A stretch of 46,287 nucleotides of DNA from the NCBI GenBank assembly GCA_028281445.1, contig JANQJW010000041.1:1-46287 (forward strand), in the 5' to 3' direction. The notes beneath the pieces were generated by a model that ran no database searches, had not been told where the DNA came from, and saw only the letters and a list, made by a program, of their open reading frames with translations. Of the stretch, positions 33,799 through 41,651 are shown one piece after another (the first letter of the stretch is position 1; every line of letters begins with the position of its first letter). The translations under genes were made by a program, and so were the position numbers. The DNA comes from Planctomycetota bacterium. GTDB lineage: Bacteria; Planctomycetota; PLA2; JAEUHO01.

Positions 33799-34817
33799 CA
33801 CTTGTCCACCTGCTCTCGCTTCGCCGTGAAGAGCACGCTCAGCGGGCTCTCGAACCGGCGCCCCCCCGCCGCCTCGCTCAGAATGACCGTGAGGTCGAGG
33901 ATGCCGGGCTGCTCGACGCTGCGGCCGTCCTGCCGGAGGTGAATCGTGAGGACGGGCTTCGACAGCACGCCGGCCTCTGCATCGAAGGCGCAGTCGACTC
34001 CCGGTGCCGCCTCGGCGCACGCGACCCCGACAATCGCGAGCCCGGTCGGAACCGACACGGGAATGGAAACGGGTGTGGTCCGCGGCACCAGGATCCTGTG
34101 CGACTCCAGCCCGAGCGGAGACACAACCGTCCAGGTGACCGGCGTCTTGACGACGGCGCCTTCCACCGAGCACGCCACCGTGGCGGAAAAGCGGCCCACA
34201 TGCGTTGCGGCGACCTGGACGACACAGGAACACTCCCAGACGCCGTCGGGCCGACGCTTCATCTGGCTCGCGCCCAACGTGACGCGACTGGAGTCACCGA
34301 ACTCCCACTGCCCATGGGGCGGATCTTCGGACGCGAGCAGGGGCTCCGTGCTCGCCACGCGAACGACGCACTCCCCCTTGTCGCCGACCCAGATGCGCCC
34401 GGCATCGACTCGCTCATCCACTCCCCGCCAACGACTTACGCGCCCCGTTGCCGAGATGTTGATGTTCGCGAAGTTCCCGTCCTTCGTCACGACGGTCAGC
34501 GCCGTGGTCCGCCTTTGACCGGCCCCGACCACGAGGGTGAAGTCGAGCAGGCAGCGTCCTCGCGGAGGAACGACCCGCGTGCCGCTCTCCACCATGGCAG
34601 CGGCGCAGCCGCAGTCCGTGGACACTTGCGCGACCTCGATCGCTCGATCCGTATCGTTGACCAGAGTGAACTGGCGCCGCGCCGTGCCAGGCACGGTCCC
34701 GAGGTCGATTTCCGTGCCCTCGAGGAATCGCACGCTCTCGGTCGGCGGGGTCTGCCCACAACCGACCGCGCCGGCCAGCAGGGCAAGGCCGAGGAAGGTG
34801 ACAACGCGGGTGCACAC
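33798..34817 (-). CDS. DUF1573-domain lipoprotein
   Basis: A GTG start at 34817 lies three bases after the stop of the large surface-protein gene. The 339-residue product has a lipoprotein signal (LLAGAVGC, C20). Its first domain matches DUF1573, an Ig-like fold: IDLGTVPGTARRQFTLVN, then VSTDCGCAAA, where the family usually has a C-G-C. The C-terminal two-thirds look like further beta-sandwich domains. DUF1573 proteins are common in Bacteroidota and Planctomycetota and often sit next to MauE- or TlpA-type redox genes, as here. The molecular function is unknown. Confidence 0.82.
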   Translation of the reverse strand: MCTRVVTFLGLALLAGAVGCGQTPPTESVRFLEGTEIDLGTVPGTARRQFTLVNDTDRAIEVAQVSTDCGCAAAMVESGTRVVPPRGRCLLDFTLVVGAGQRRTTALTVVTKDGNFANINISATGRVSRWRGVDERVDAGRIWVGDKGECVVRVASTEPLLASEDPPHGQWEFGDSSRVTLGASQMKRRPDGVWECSCVVQVAATHVGRFSATVACSVEGAVVKTPVTWTVVSPLGLESHRILVPRTTPVSIPVSVPTGLAIVGVACAEAAPGVDCAFDAEAGVLSKPVLTIHLRQDGRSVEQPGILDLTVILSEAAGGRRFESPLSVLFTAKREQVDK

Positions 34818-34820
34818 TGT

Positions 34821-37328
34821 CTACCGGATCTCCTTGATCGTCGCCGCATCACCATGTGCCGACAGCAAGAGGGAGCGCTGCTCACCCCCGAGGAAGTCCA
34901 AGCGAAGCTCCCAACCGGACGCGACGTGGAGCTGGAGTCCAGACGTCGAAGCTGTCTTCGGCAATGCGTACGAACGGTGCCAACCGAGCGGATGGAGGTT
35001 CATGTCGCCCGCCCGGTGCAGCACCACGCGACAAGAGTGGGTCCCTTCCGGGATCCACTCCACGGGAACGAGTACCCGCTTGGGCCGGTCGGCTCGGCCG
35101 GACTGGACGCGATAGAACCCCCACCCCTCGTCCCAGACGAAACGCGCGGTCTCCAGCGTCCTGCGGGACACCTTGAGGACGCCGCCCGACTCCAACCGCC
35201 TGACGATCGCAACGGCGCCGAGGCGCCCTTCACACACGACAATGGCCTCGCGCTGCGTAGGCGAGATCATGTCGATCTTCAGCATCCTTTCGTCCGCATC
35301 CGGCGACGGAATCCGAAGCGTCAAGGGTGAGGTGCCCGCAGGCAGGACCGCACCGCATCCAGGCCCGAATAGGGCGATGTCACCCCGGCCGGGCAATCGG
35401 CTGCGGATCACTCCCTTGGCGTCCGGCGACAATCTCAGCTTGAAGCCGGTGCTCTTCGGCGACTCCCACAGGACAACACCATCCGTCACAGGACTTCCGC
35501 TCTCGTACAGAAGCGTGATCTCCACGTCCTGCCCCTGGAACTCCCCCAGGAGCCCCACGTCCTTCACCTCGCCGGTTTCCAACTCGACGGGGAGCCAGCT
35601 CGGGCGCCCCTGCGCATCGCTGCGCCGAACGACGTATGTGCCAGCCGGCAAGCCCAGGAACATGAACTCCCCAGTCGCGGTTGATCGTGTCTTCTCGAAT
35701 CGGATCGGGCGGTCGACATGCGACGCGGATCGCAGCAACTCGACTTCCTCGTCCGGCCCGGGCACCCGACCATGAATGGCGCCATCGCTGTCCCCGGACA
35801 TGTCCGCGACGGTCGTCTGCCCCGCCGTCACGACGTAGTCGAAGCCGCCGAGTGGCGTCCTGTTCGACGAGAGCCGGTACCGGCCGGGAGGCAGATGCGC
35901 GATGAGCTCACTCTCAGCTCTGCGAGCGAAGATGCCCGTACTCCAGGCCCCGTACACCCGTTCCTCCACCTTCAATCGATCACCGGAACCACGCCAGCCG
36001 CGCACGAGCAGGTCCCCACCGTTGTTCGCCAGGACGACCTCACTCTCGGTCCCGTCCGCACGGAGGTTCATGACCGGCGACACCAGCCCCGGCTTCTGGA
36101 CCCAGAAGCGGAAGCTGCCTTGCACATCGGCAGGCAATGGAATCCCGACGCGTCCCTCGGCATCCGTCGCCAGCGTGCCGAGCCTCTTGGAGCCTTCGCG
36201 CGCGAACTGGACGGACATGCGAGCCGCGGGCGCCGTGGAGTCCTCGGTCTGTGCCAGGAACCTCAGCCGTAGGCCGGCGCCCAGGTCATCGAACCGCAGC
36301 GTCGCCTTCCAGTTCTCGAGCGTCTGGATCGTCTCTTCCTGTCCGCGCCGCTTCAGGGAGTGCGTTCGCAAGATGCCGCTTGATTGGACCGCGGTCTCGG
36401 CTTCCCAGACATGAGAGTGATCCAGCTCGCACCGCAGCTGTCCGACGAGCGGGACGGCACCATGGGACCATGCCAGCGTCGCCCGGGCCGCGCCGTTTCG
36501 GAACATCAGGTCCAGGTTCTTGACGTAGCCCAGCGTGCCGTCCTCGTCTCGATGGAACAGGGTGACTCGCTGGAAGAGGAGCGCCGTCGACTCGTATCCA
36601 GCGAGCTCGATCGAGAGCTGGAGCGACTCGACCGGCTGCAGCTCGACGGTCACCGATCCATCGACAGAGACGTTCACTCGGCGCGCACTTGACGTGAATC
36701 CGGGCTTGGTGACCCGAACGACGGCGATGGTTCCCAGCGGCACCGATGGAAACGCGGCTGCCCCCTTGGGGTCAGTGCTCAACGGGCCGATCGCGGCAGC
36801 CGGCCCCATGCCCACGGGATCAACCTCGACTTTCGCGTGTTCCAGCGGCGCGCCGCCGTCGCTCGCGTCAAGTACGGACACGGAGAGCGTCCCGCGTCCT
36901 ACGAGTTCCACGCGCACGACGGAGTGTTCGTCAAGTTGCTTGGGCAACTCCACGCGCTTCTCGTGGAACTTGGGATGACGCACCCGGACCCAGGCTCCGT
37001 GTTCGACCTCCAGCCGCGCCCGCCCCGTCGGGCTCGTTGTCGTGCGCGTACTCTCCTTCAACGCCTCGGTGAGGACGGCGACGTCTGCTTCAGCAATCCC
37101 GCTGCCTGTAGCGTCGTGCACCACGTCAACAGTGAGGGCGCGGGTCTCGGGACGGATCGAGGCGGTCGGAGAAGCGCCGGCGGGCGGCTCTAGCACCGGC
37201 CCGCCGGTCGCGGGATCGTCAGTGGGGACGGCGACCGTGAGATCGTCGGGGCGCGGCCCTTCCATGAGGAAGACGATCAATGCTGCCACTGCGAAGGCAA
37301 TGATCGCCGCAACACTCGCGAGTCTCAC
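34821..37328 (-). CDS. Large membrane-anchored carboxypeptidase-regulatory-like protein
   Basis: The GTG at 37328 is preferred because GGAGAGG lies 7 nt upstream; an earlier GTG at 37355 has no ribosome binding site and lies in a hairpin. The 835-residue product has an N-terminal membrane anchor (about 3-22), then repeated beta-sandwich units of the carboxypeptidase-regulatory / CNA-B type, with phrases such as GTIAVVRVTKPGF, LPPGRYRLS and LPAGTYVVRRSDAQG. These domains usually act as stalks or adhesive modules on extracellular proteins. It heads the four-gene minus-strand operon that ends with MauE. Confidence 0.75.
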   Translation of the reverse strand: MRLASVAAIIAFAVAALIVFLMEGPRPDDLTVAVPTDDPATGGPVLEPPAGASPTASIRPETRALTVDVVHDATGSGIAEADVAVLTEALKESTRTTTSPTGRARLEVEHGAWVRVRHPKFHEKRVELPKQLDEHSVVRVELVGRGTLSVSVLDASDGGAPLEHAKVEVDPVGMGPAAAIGPLSTDPKGAAAFPSVPLGTIAVVRVTKPGFTSSARRVNVSVDGSVTVELQPVESLQLSIELAGYESTALLFQRVTLFHRDEDGTLGYVKNLDLMFRNGAARATLAWSHGAVPLVGQLRCELDHSHVWEAETAVQSSGILRTHSLKRRGQEETIQTLENWKATLRFDDLGAGLRLRFLAQTEDSTAPAARMSVQFAREGSKRLGTLATDAEGRVGIPLPADVQGSFRFWVQKPGLVSPVMNLRADGTESEVVLANNGGDLLVRGWRGSGDRLKVEERVYGAWSTGIFARRAESELIAHLPPGRYRLSSNRTPLGGFDYVVTAGQTTVADMSGDSDGAIHGRVPGPDEEVELLRSASHVDRPIRFEKTRSTATGEFMFLGLPAGTYVVRRSDAQGRPSWLPVELETGEVKDVGLLGEFQGQDVEITLLYESGSPVTDGVVLWESPKSTGFKLRLSPDAKGVIRSRLPGRGDIALFGPGCGAVLPAGTSPLTLRIPSPDADERMLKIDMISPTQREAIVVCEGRLGAVAIVRRLESGGVLKVSRRTLETARFVWDEGWGFYRVQSGRADRPKRVLVPVEWIPEGTHSCRVVLHRAGDMNLHPLGWHRSYALPKTASTSGLQLHVASGWELRLDFLGGEQRSLLLSAHGDAATIKEIR

Positions 37329-37352
37329 AGACAGGCCTCTCCGAGGGGGCAA

Positions 37353-37378
37353 CACGGGCTTGCATGGAGCAGCCCGTG
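37353..37378 (-). terminator. Hairpin after the Cys-rich protein gene
   Basis: CACGGGCT (37353-37360) and AGCCCGTG (37371-37378) are perfect complements with a 10-base loop, about 37 bases after the stop of the Cys-rich gene on the minus strand. The stem is GC-rich but is followed by only two T residues, so intrinsic termination would be weak. It also excludes the upstream GTG as start of the next gene. Confidence 0.4.
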
Positions 37379-37414
37379 CTGCATCCCAAGGCTAACATCC
37401 TGTGTCAGATGAAT

Positions 37415-37909
37415 TTACGGAGCGGGCTGAATCCCGCACCCGAGCGGAGTGCAGGGGACCTCAGGTCCGCCACCCTGACAGACACCCCACTTGCACGTGC
37501 ACTTCTGCTGCCCCGCCGGGCATCCCTTGCTGGTGCACGTCCTCGTCGACGTGCATGCTCCGGTCTCGACGGCGCCGCACTCCTGCGGCGTGTGGTTGCA
37601 CGCCTGAACCGGCGGCTCCTGACACGTAAGGACCCGCTTGTGGTCGCAACCGTCGAAGAAGCACTGGTGAATCTCGATCGGGTTGGCCTGGCACGGAGGT
37701 GCGCCGCACCCAGAGGTCGTCATGCCGCCGGAGTTGGGCCCGAAATTGCCACACAGGTCGTTGGCCTGGTCCTTCATCTGATTGAAACAGAGTTCGTCCG
37801 GCTCACAGTCCTTCATGTCCGCATAGGCCTGGCCCGAGGCCAGCGCGAAACACACAGCCGCCGCGATCATGAGCGCGACGCTACATCGTGAAGAAACTCT
37901 CATTCTCAT
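37415..37909 (-). CDS. Small Cys-rich secreted protein
   Basis: The ATG at 37909 (or the one two codons on, 37903) follows a GGAGAGAGGA sequence. The 164-residue product has a signal peptide ending near GQAYADM and a mature part with 18 cysteines, mostly singly spaced, in a Gly/Pro/Thr-rich sequence that ends TPLGCGIQPAP. It has no recognised domain. An even number of cysteines and export suggest a disulfide-locked extracellular protein. The nearby MauE-thioredoxin fusion could serve its disulfides, which is inference from proximity only. Confidence 0.7.
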   Translation of the reverse strand: MRMRVSSRCSVALMIAAAVCFALASGQAYADMKDCEPDELCFNQMKDQANDLCGNFGPNSGGMTTSGCGAPPCQANPIEIHQCFFDGCDHKRVLTCQEPPVQACNHTPQECGAVETGACTSTRTCTSKGCPAGQQKCTCKWGVCQGGGPEVPCTPLGCGIQPAP

Positions 37910-38067
37910 TCCTCTCTCCGTCGAGCGCACGCTGCCACCAAAGGCAGGTGCCCGACGGCACAAAGACAACGGTATCAACGGGACTAGAGCGCGTCATACG
38001 CGGACCTCGCCTCGAGCAACCTTCCGGCAACGTTCCAGTAACGGTGCGTTAACGATCGCGAATCCGA

Positions 38068-38083
38068 GCGAGAAGGCTCTCGC
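38068..38083 (-). terminator. Small hairpin downstream of the beta-barrel-like gene
   Basis: GCGAGA-AGGC-TCTCGC is a perfect 6-bp stem with a four-base loop, 17 bases after the stop at 38100 on the minus strand. No T-tract follows, so it is at best a weak terminator. The rest of the 190-base gap up to 37909 holds no gene I can support. Confidence 0.3.
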
Positions 38084-38099
38084 GAACACGCATCGCGTT

Positions 38100-38960
38100 C
38101 TAGAAGCGGTACGTCGCCGACACCAAGGCCTGGTGGAGCCAGGCGAACGTGAAGACGGTGTCGTTGTCCGCGCCCCCTTCGAGCAGGCGGTAGCCGAAGC
38201 CGACGCTCCAGCGCTCGTTGATGTCGCGGTGCAGCTTCAGCGCGAAGTCGAACGCCCGCCCCTGGGGTGCCGCGGCACCGTCGAGATCGGCCGTCATGCG
38301 CCAGCAGTTCGAGATCCGATACTCCGCATCGACGTGCAGCAGCGGCACGAAGCCGACGTCGGTCTCGGTCGCCCGCTGCCCGCCCTGGACGAGCTCGATC
38401 TTGGCGTCGCGGATCTTGGCCGTCGCGCCGACGTTGACCGTCCACTTGCAGGTGTGCCACAGGCGGTAGCGGTAGGTCAGCCGATACGAATTGAACTTGT
38501 AGGTCGCCTCCGTGGGCACGCCCGCCGCGAAGTTCTGGCCCTGGAAGCTGACCGGCTGACTCAGGGTCCCCGTCTCGTTGATGTACAGCGGTGCGACAAG
38601 CGCGCGGATCGAGTGGCGCGGGGCGATCTGGTAGTCGAGCGTGGCACGCCCCCACGGGAACGGGCCAGATCCCGTCACATCGTCGAGCGCGAATCGCGTA
38701 CCCGTGTCACCGGGCACGGCCACGTCGTTGCGGCTCGTCCATACGGGCCCGACCTCGACCTCGACCGCCCACTTCCGCTTGAGCCGTCCCGTACACGGAT
38801 CCCGCCAACCGCAGCGACCGCAGCAGTCGATCGACGTGGCGACCGCGCGCGTGTCTACCGGTTGCTGCGCGCATGGCAAGCACGCACGCACCGACGCACG
38901 GCAGCCCGCGAGCAGGGCGAGCGCGACGGCGAGACCGAGGCAGACGAGACTCGTTCGCAT
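38100..38960 (-). CDS. Outer-membrane beta-barrel-like lipoprotein
   Basis: A 286-residue protein with a lipoprotein-type signal (ALLAGC, C20) followed by a Cys-rich stretch (VRACLPC, DCCGRCGWRDPC). The rest has alternating hydrophobic/polar strands such as EVEVGPVWTS, YRLTYRYRLWH and WSVGFGYRLLEGG, ending with a C-terminal Phe (SATYRF), as outer-membrane barrels do. A barrel carrying a lipobox is unusual, so the anchor or the barrel call could be wrong. Its start lies only about 25 bases after the T-tract of the strong terminator of the upstream gene, leaving little room for its own promoter. Confidence 0.65.
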   Translation of the reverse strand: MRTSLVCLGLAVALALLAGCRASVRACLPCAQQPVDTRAVATSIDCCGRCGWRDPCTGRLKRKWAVEVEVGPVWTSRNDVAVPGDTGTRFALDDVTGSGPFPWGRATLDYQIAPRHSIRALVAPLYINETGTLSQPVSFQGQNFAAGVPTEATYKFNSYRLTYRYRLWHTCKWTVNVGATAKIRDAKIELVQGGQRATETDVGFVPLLHVDAEYRISNCWRMTADLDGAAAPQGRAFDFALKLHRDINERWSVGFGYRLLEGGADNDTVFTFAWLHQALVSATYRF

Positions 38961-38984
38961 GGGGGCACGCTAGTCAGCCTGTGT

Positions 38985-39028
38985 CACAAAACGAAAAACG
39001 GGCCGGCATCCGCGGATGCCGGCCCGTT
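38985..39028 (-). terminator. Strong Rho-independent terminator
   Basis: On the minus strand a perfect palindrome spanning 38997-39028 (stem of about 14 bp, loop CGCG, arms GGGCCGGCATCC / GGATGCCGGCCC) is followed by a T-rich run, TTTTTCGTTTT. It lies about 20 bases after the stop at 39049 and terminates the thioredoxin-like gene. It is the clearest intrinsic terminator in the window and supports that gene being a complete, expressed unit. Confidence 0.9.
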
Positions 39029-39048
39029 CGGTACGTCTTGGGGAAGTA

Positions 39049-39822
39049 CTAGGTGCTCTTGGGCGTCAGCTTCCAGAGCTCGGTCTTCTTCTTGCGAAGC
39101 TCGGACTTGGCCTCGCGCAGCTCGGCGAGCTCCTTCTCGATCTTTTTGGCCTTGGCGTTGTCGTTGTCGTCGAGGCGCCCCTTCTTCTCGTTGAGGTTGC
39201 GCTCCTCGTTCGCCATCTTGTCCTGCTCGGTGAGGATCTTGAGATGGGTCTTGACGACCTTGTCGAGCTTCTCCTTGTAGAAGACGCTCGCGACCTTCTT
39301 CATCTGCTTGTAAAGCGCGCCGGCTTTGATCTTCTTGGCCTCGAGAACGCTGACCTTCATCTTGGTCGGCTCGACGAACACCATGCGCGGCGTCGTCTTG
39401 CCCTTCTCGGCGATCATGGGCTCGAGCTCGACGTGGTCGGGCGCCATCTTGACCGTGCGGAAGGCCTTCATGCCAAGGGCGACCTTCTCGTCCTTCAGCA
39501 CGATGTCTTCGATCTTCGCGAAGCTCTCGCACCCGCCACTGTCGTCGCAGATGAAGACGAGAATCGGCTTGTCGGTCCACTTGAGACCGGCTTCTGCCGG
39601 AGCTTCGTCGCTTGTCTCTTCGCCGGTGACGACGGCGCCGGCGTCATTGCTGATGCGCTCGACGGTCTCCCACCGGATCCCGATGTCCTGCTGGCTCTCA
39701 GCGCAGTGGCCGCTACCTGCGGCGCGTCCCTTGCCGCCGCATCACCCGGCGTCGGCGCTGGGGACTCCGACGAGTCCGATTGCGAATAGGGCTGCGGCTA
39801 CAAAAACGATGGACCTGGTCAT
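39049..39822 (-). CDS. Secreted thioredoxin-like protein with in-frame TGA (candidate selenoprotein)
   Basis: Reading from the ATG at 39822 (GGAGGAA four bases upstream): a signal peptide, MTRSIVFVAAALFAIGLVG..., ends in SADA-G. A TGA at 39742-39744 follows in the same frame, then 230 further codons run uninterrupted to the stop at 39049. If TGA is read as selenocysteine (U), the mature N terminus is G-U-C-G-G-K and the product has 257 residues. After the TGA come a thioredoxin-like segment (KPILVFICDDSGGCESF, C-x4-C) and a long charged helical tail. No credible start with a ribosome binding site exists after the TGA. A hairpin after the TGA and a strong terminator support an intact gene. Alternatives are a nonsense mutation or a base error. 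No SelA, SelB or tRNA-Sec gene lies in the window. Confidence 0.65.
39709..39744 (-). promoter_or_regulatory. Candidate bacterial SECIS hairpin with its TGA codon
   Basis: After the TGA (39744-39742, minus strand) the RNA can fold GCCGC-AGGUA-GCGGC (39723-39709): a perfect 5-bp stem with loop AGGUA, starting 23 nt after the UGA. The E. coli fdhF element has the related GC-AGGUCU-GC apex about 17 nt after its UGA. Spacing, a G in the first two loop bases and stem length fit the general bacterial SECIS model as I remember it. A competing 7-bp hairpin, TGCGGCG / CGCCGCA, starts right after the UGA and uses some of the same bases. Confidence 0.5.
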
Positions 39823-39826
39823 CGAG

Positions 39827-39833
39827 TTCCTCC
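39827..39833 (-). promoter_or_regulatory. Ribosome binding site GGAGGAA of the TGA-containing gene
   Basis: GGAGGAA stands four bases before the ATG at 39822 on the minus strand. It fixes the start upstream of the in-frame TGA and shows that the signal-peptide segment is really translated. Confidence 0.8.
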
Positions 39834-39977
39834 GGTCGAATTGGCGCTTTGTATGAGGGTTGTGGGCCGAGGTCCCATGCCTGCATACGCCCTGAGAGTA
39901 GCGCAAGTTCCCGTCATTCGCCGCTGGAGAGTCGATGAGCCCATGACATTGGGCCCTCGGGCGTGACTTGGGCCCCG

Positions 39978-40396
39978 CTAGGCCCCCATCACTTGCACGA
40001 ACAGACGCCTCTGTCGAGCGCTTGTGTCGAAATCGAGAAACACGATCTGCTGCCAGGTGCCCAGGGTGAGACGCCCCTCGACGTCGGCACCGTCAGCGAG
40101 GGCCCCACCATCGCGGCCCGCACGTGGCCGTGTCCGTTGTCGTCGTGGTTGAGCTCGTTGTGGCGGTAGCGCAGGCCACGGGGGAAGACACGCTCGACGG
40201 CCTCCTGGATGTCCTGCACGAGACCGGGCTCGAACTCGATCGTCGTGACGCCGTCCGTGCTGCCGGGGCAGAAGACCGTCACGATCCCGTTGCGGGTCCC
40301 GCTCGTCTCGACGCAGTCCTGGACCTCTCGGGTGAGGTCGTGCACGTCGTTGTTGCCCAGGGTCGAGAGTCCGATCGTGTGCGTGTGTGCGTTCAT
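39978..40396 (-). CDS. yjbQ: YjbQ-family (UPF0047) protein, frameshifted
   Basis: The ATG at 40396 begins MNAHTHTIGLSTLG. The frame then shows the YjbQ signatures GIVTVFCPGSTDGVTTIE, a His-rich RHNELNHDDNGHGH and GPSLTVP. At 40083-40084 one base appears to be missing: the first frame continues TSRGVSPW, whereas the next frame gives the expected VEGRLTLGTWQQIVFLDFD up to the stop at 39978. With one base restored the protein would have 139 residues, the usual size. YjbQ has weak thiamine phosphate synthase-like activity in E. coli, and its main role is unclear. Whether the lesion is real or an assembly error is not decidable here. Confidence 0.8.
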
Positions 40397-40606
40397 GGAG
40401 ACAGAGATACCAACTGCCGGAGACCTGCGGGTGAGCGAACCATGAGGCGCGAATGACCCGGCTCGTTTCCACTGAGAGGATGGCGCGTCTGCTCCTCCTC
40501 GCCGCGGCCGTCTTGCTCTGCCCCAGGCCGTCATGCGCGGGGATCGGATTGCGCAGGGACTCCTCGTGGTGGTCCGCGCTATCGGCCCCAGACACCCGGA
40601 CGAGGC

Positions 40607-40999
40607 TCAGCGCACGACGCCGAGCTTCTTCAACCCGTAGATCACGAGCGCGACGGAGATCAAGCCGAGCACGATCTTGCCCGCCGTAGCCACGAACAGG
40701 TTGCGCACGATGTCGTCGAGCGAGACGACCAGGTTCTGCTGCCCGAGTACGAGCGCGCCGATCAGCGAGATACCGAGAACGAGGTAGAGCACGCCGCGCA
40801 CGGTGTTGGCGTAGCGCACGCCGACCGAGGCGCGCGGCGGCGGCGCCGGGGCGCTGCCGTCCTGGGGAAGCCCGGCCTCGATGCGCTTCTTGACGAGCTT
40901 GGCCTCGGCCTTGATGCGCTTGGCCTCGTTCTCGAGCTTCTTCTTCTCGATCTTGGCCAGCGTCTTGCGCTGCTTCTTCTCGTTCTTGCCGTTGCCCAC
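40607..40999 (-). CDS. Small membrane protein with charged N-terminal helix
   Basis: A 130-residue protein. Residues 1-45 are very rich in Lys, Glu and Arg (KRIKAEAKLVKKRIEAG) and likely form a cytoplasmic helix. Two hydrophobic segments follow (about 70-85, GVLYLVLGISLIGALVLG, and about 105-125, KIVLGLISVALVIYGLKKLG). No family was recognised. It is divergent from the DUF456 gene, with 50 bases between, so the two may share a promoter region. The 210-base gap toward YjbQ holds no gene I can support. Confidence 0.65.
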   Translation of the reverse strand: MGNGKNEKKQRKTLAKIEKKKLENEAKRIKAEAKLVKKRIEAGLPQDGSAPAPPPRASVGVRYANTVRGVLYLVLGISLIGALVLGQQNLVVSLDDIVRNLFVATAGKIVLGLISVALVIYGLKKLGVVR

Positions 41000-41049
41000 T
41001 ACGAGGGATCGTAGACCAACCTTGCCCCCACCCTCATCGCGCCCGGAGG

Positions 41050-41556
41050 ATGAGCGCGGTGGAAGTCCCCCTCATCCTCTTCGGCGCCGTGATGATCGCG
41101 GGCGGGCTCGTCGGGTGCATCCTCCCGGTGATCCCCGGCCCGCCGCTGAGCTTCGTCGGGTTGCTGATGATGTGGGGCGCGCGCGGCTGGCACGCCGAGA
41201 CCTTCGGGGGGATCGCCGTGGCCGTACTCGGCGCGCTCACGGTGATCGTCACCGTGCTCGACTTCCTCATGCCGGTGTGGGGCGCCAAGCGCTACGGAGC
41301 ATCCAAGGCGGGCCTCTGGGGCTCCGTCATCGGCATGATCGTCGGGATGGTCGTGTTCCCGCCGTTCGGGATGCTGATCGGGGCGTTCGGCGGCGCGCTG
41401 GCCGCCGAACTCGGCGCCGGACAGGGCACGACCGGCTCCACCAAGGCCGCCTGGGGCGTGTTCGTGGGTACGATGATGGGCATCGGGCTGAAGCTCGCGG
41501 TTTCCTTCGCCTGTGCCGTGCTGTTCGTGTGGGAGCTGCTCTCCCTCATGCCCTAG
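41050..41556 (+). CDS. DUF456-family membrane protein
   Basis: A 168-residue hydrophobic protein with about four or five membrane helices and the DUF456 features: GGLVGCILPVIPGPPLSFVG at the N terminus, the PVWGAKRYGASKAGLWGS loop and Gly-rich helix pairs. The family is widespread and of unknown function. It is divergent from the small membrane protein at 40999 and followed after 95 bases by the HEAT/thioredoxin-like gene. Confidence 0.85.
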   Translation: MSAVEVPLILFGAVMIAGGLVGCILPVIPGPPLSFVGLLMMWGARGWHAETFGGIAVAVLGALTVIVTVLDFLMPVWGAKRYGASKAGLWGSVIGMIVGMVVFPPFGMLIGAFGGALAAELGAGQGTTGSTKAAWGVFVGTMMGIGLKLAVSFACAVLFVWELLSLMP

Positions 41557-41651
41557 GGACCGAAGGTCCAACGCCCCGCCCGATTGTCACGAGACCAACT
41601 CCAAGCAGCGGAACGCGTATCCAAGTACGGTTGTTGACGCCGGAGGATGCG

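Noticed and set aside
39049..39501. A shorter gene starting at GTG 39501 after the in-frame TGA
   Set aside because: It has no ribosome binding site, would start inside the thioredoxin-like fold, and ignores coding-like sequence that runs in frame from the signal peptide through the TGA.
39718..39741. The 7-bp hairpin TGCGGCG / CGCCGCA right after the TGA as a terminator
   Set aside because: There is no T-tract, it lies inside coding sequence, and a far stronger terminator stands after the real stop at 39049. It remains a competing fold for the SECIS-like hairpin.
40480..40689. Small plus-strand frame with a signal-like start (MARLLLLAAAVLLCPRPSC)
   Set aside because: After the hydrophobic start the sequence is Arg/Ser-rich shadow-like, it overlaps the convergent membrane protein gene, and the ribosome binding site abuts the ATG. 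Support is too weak.
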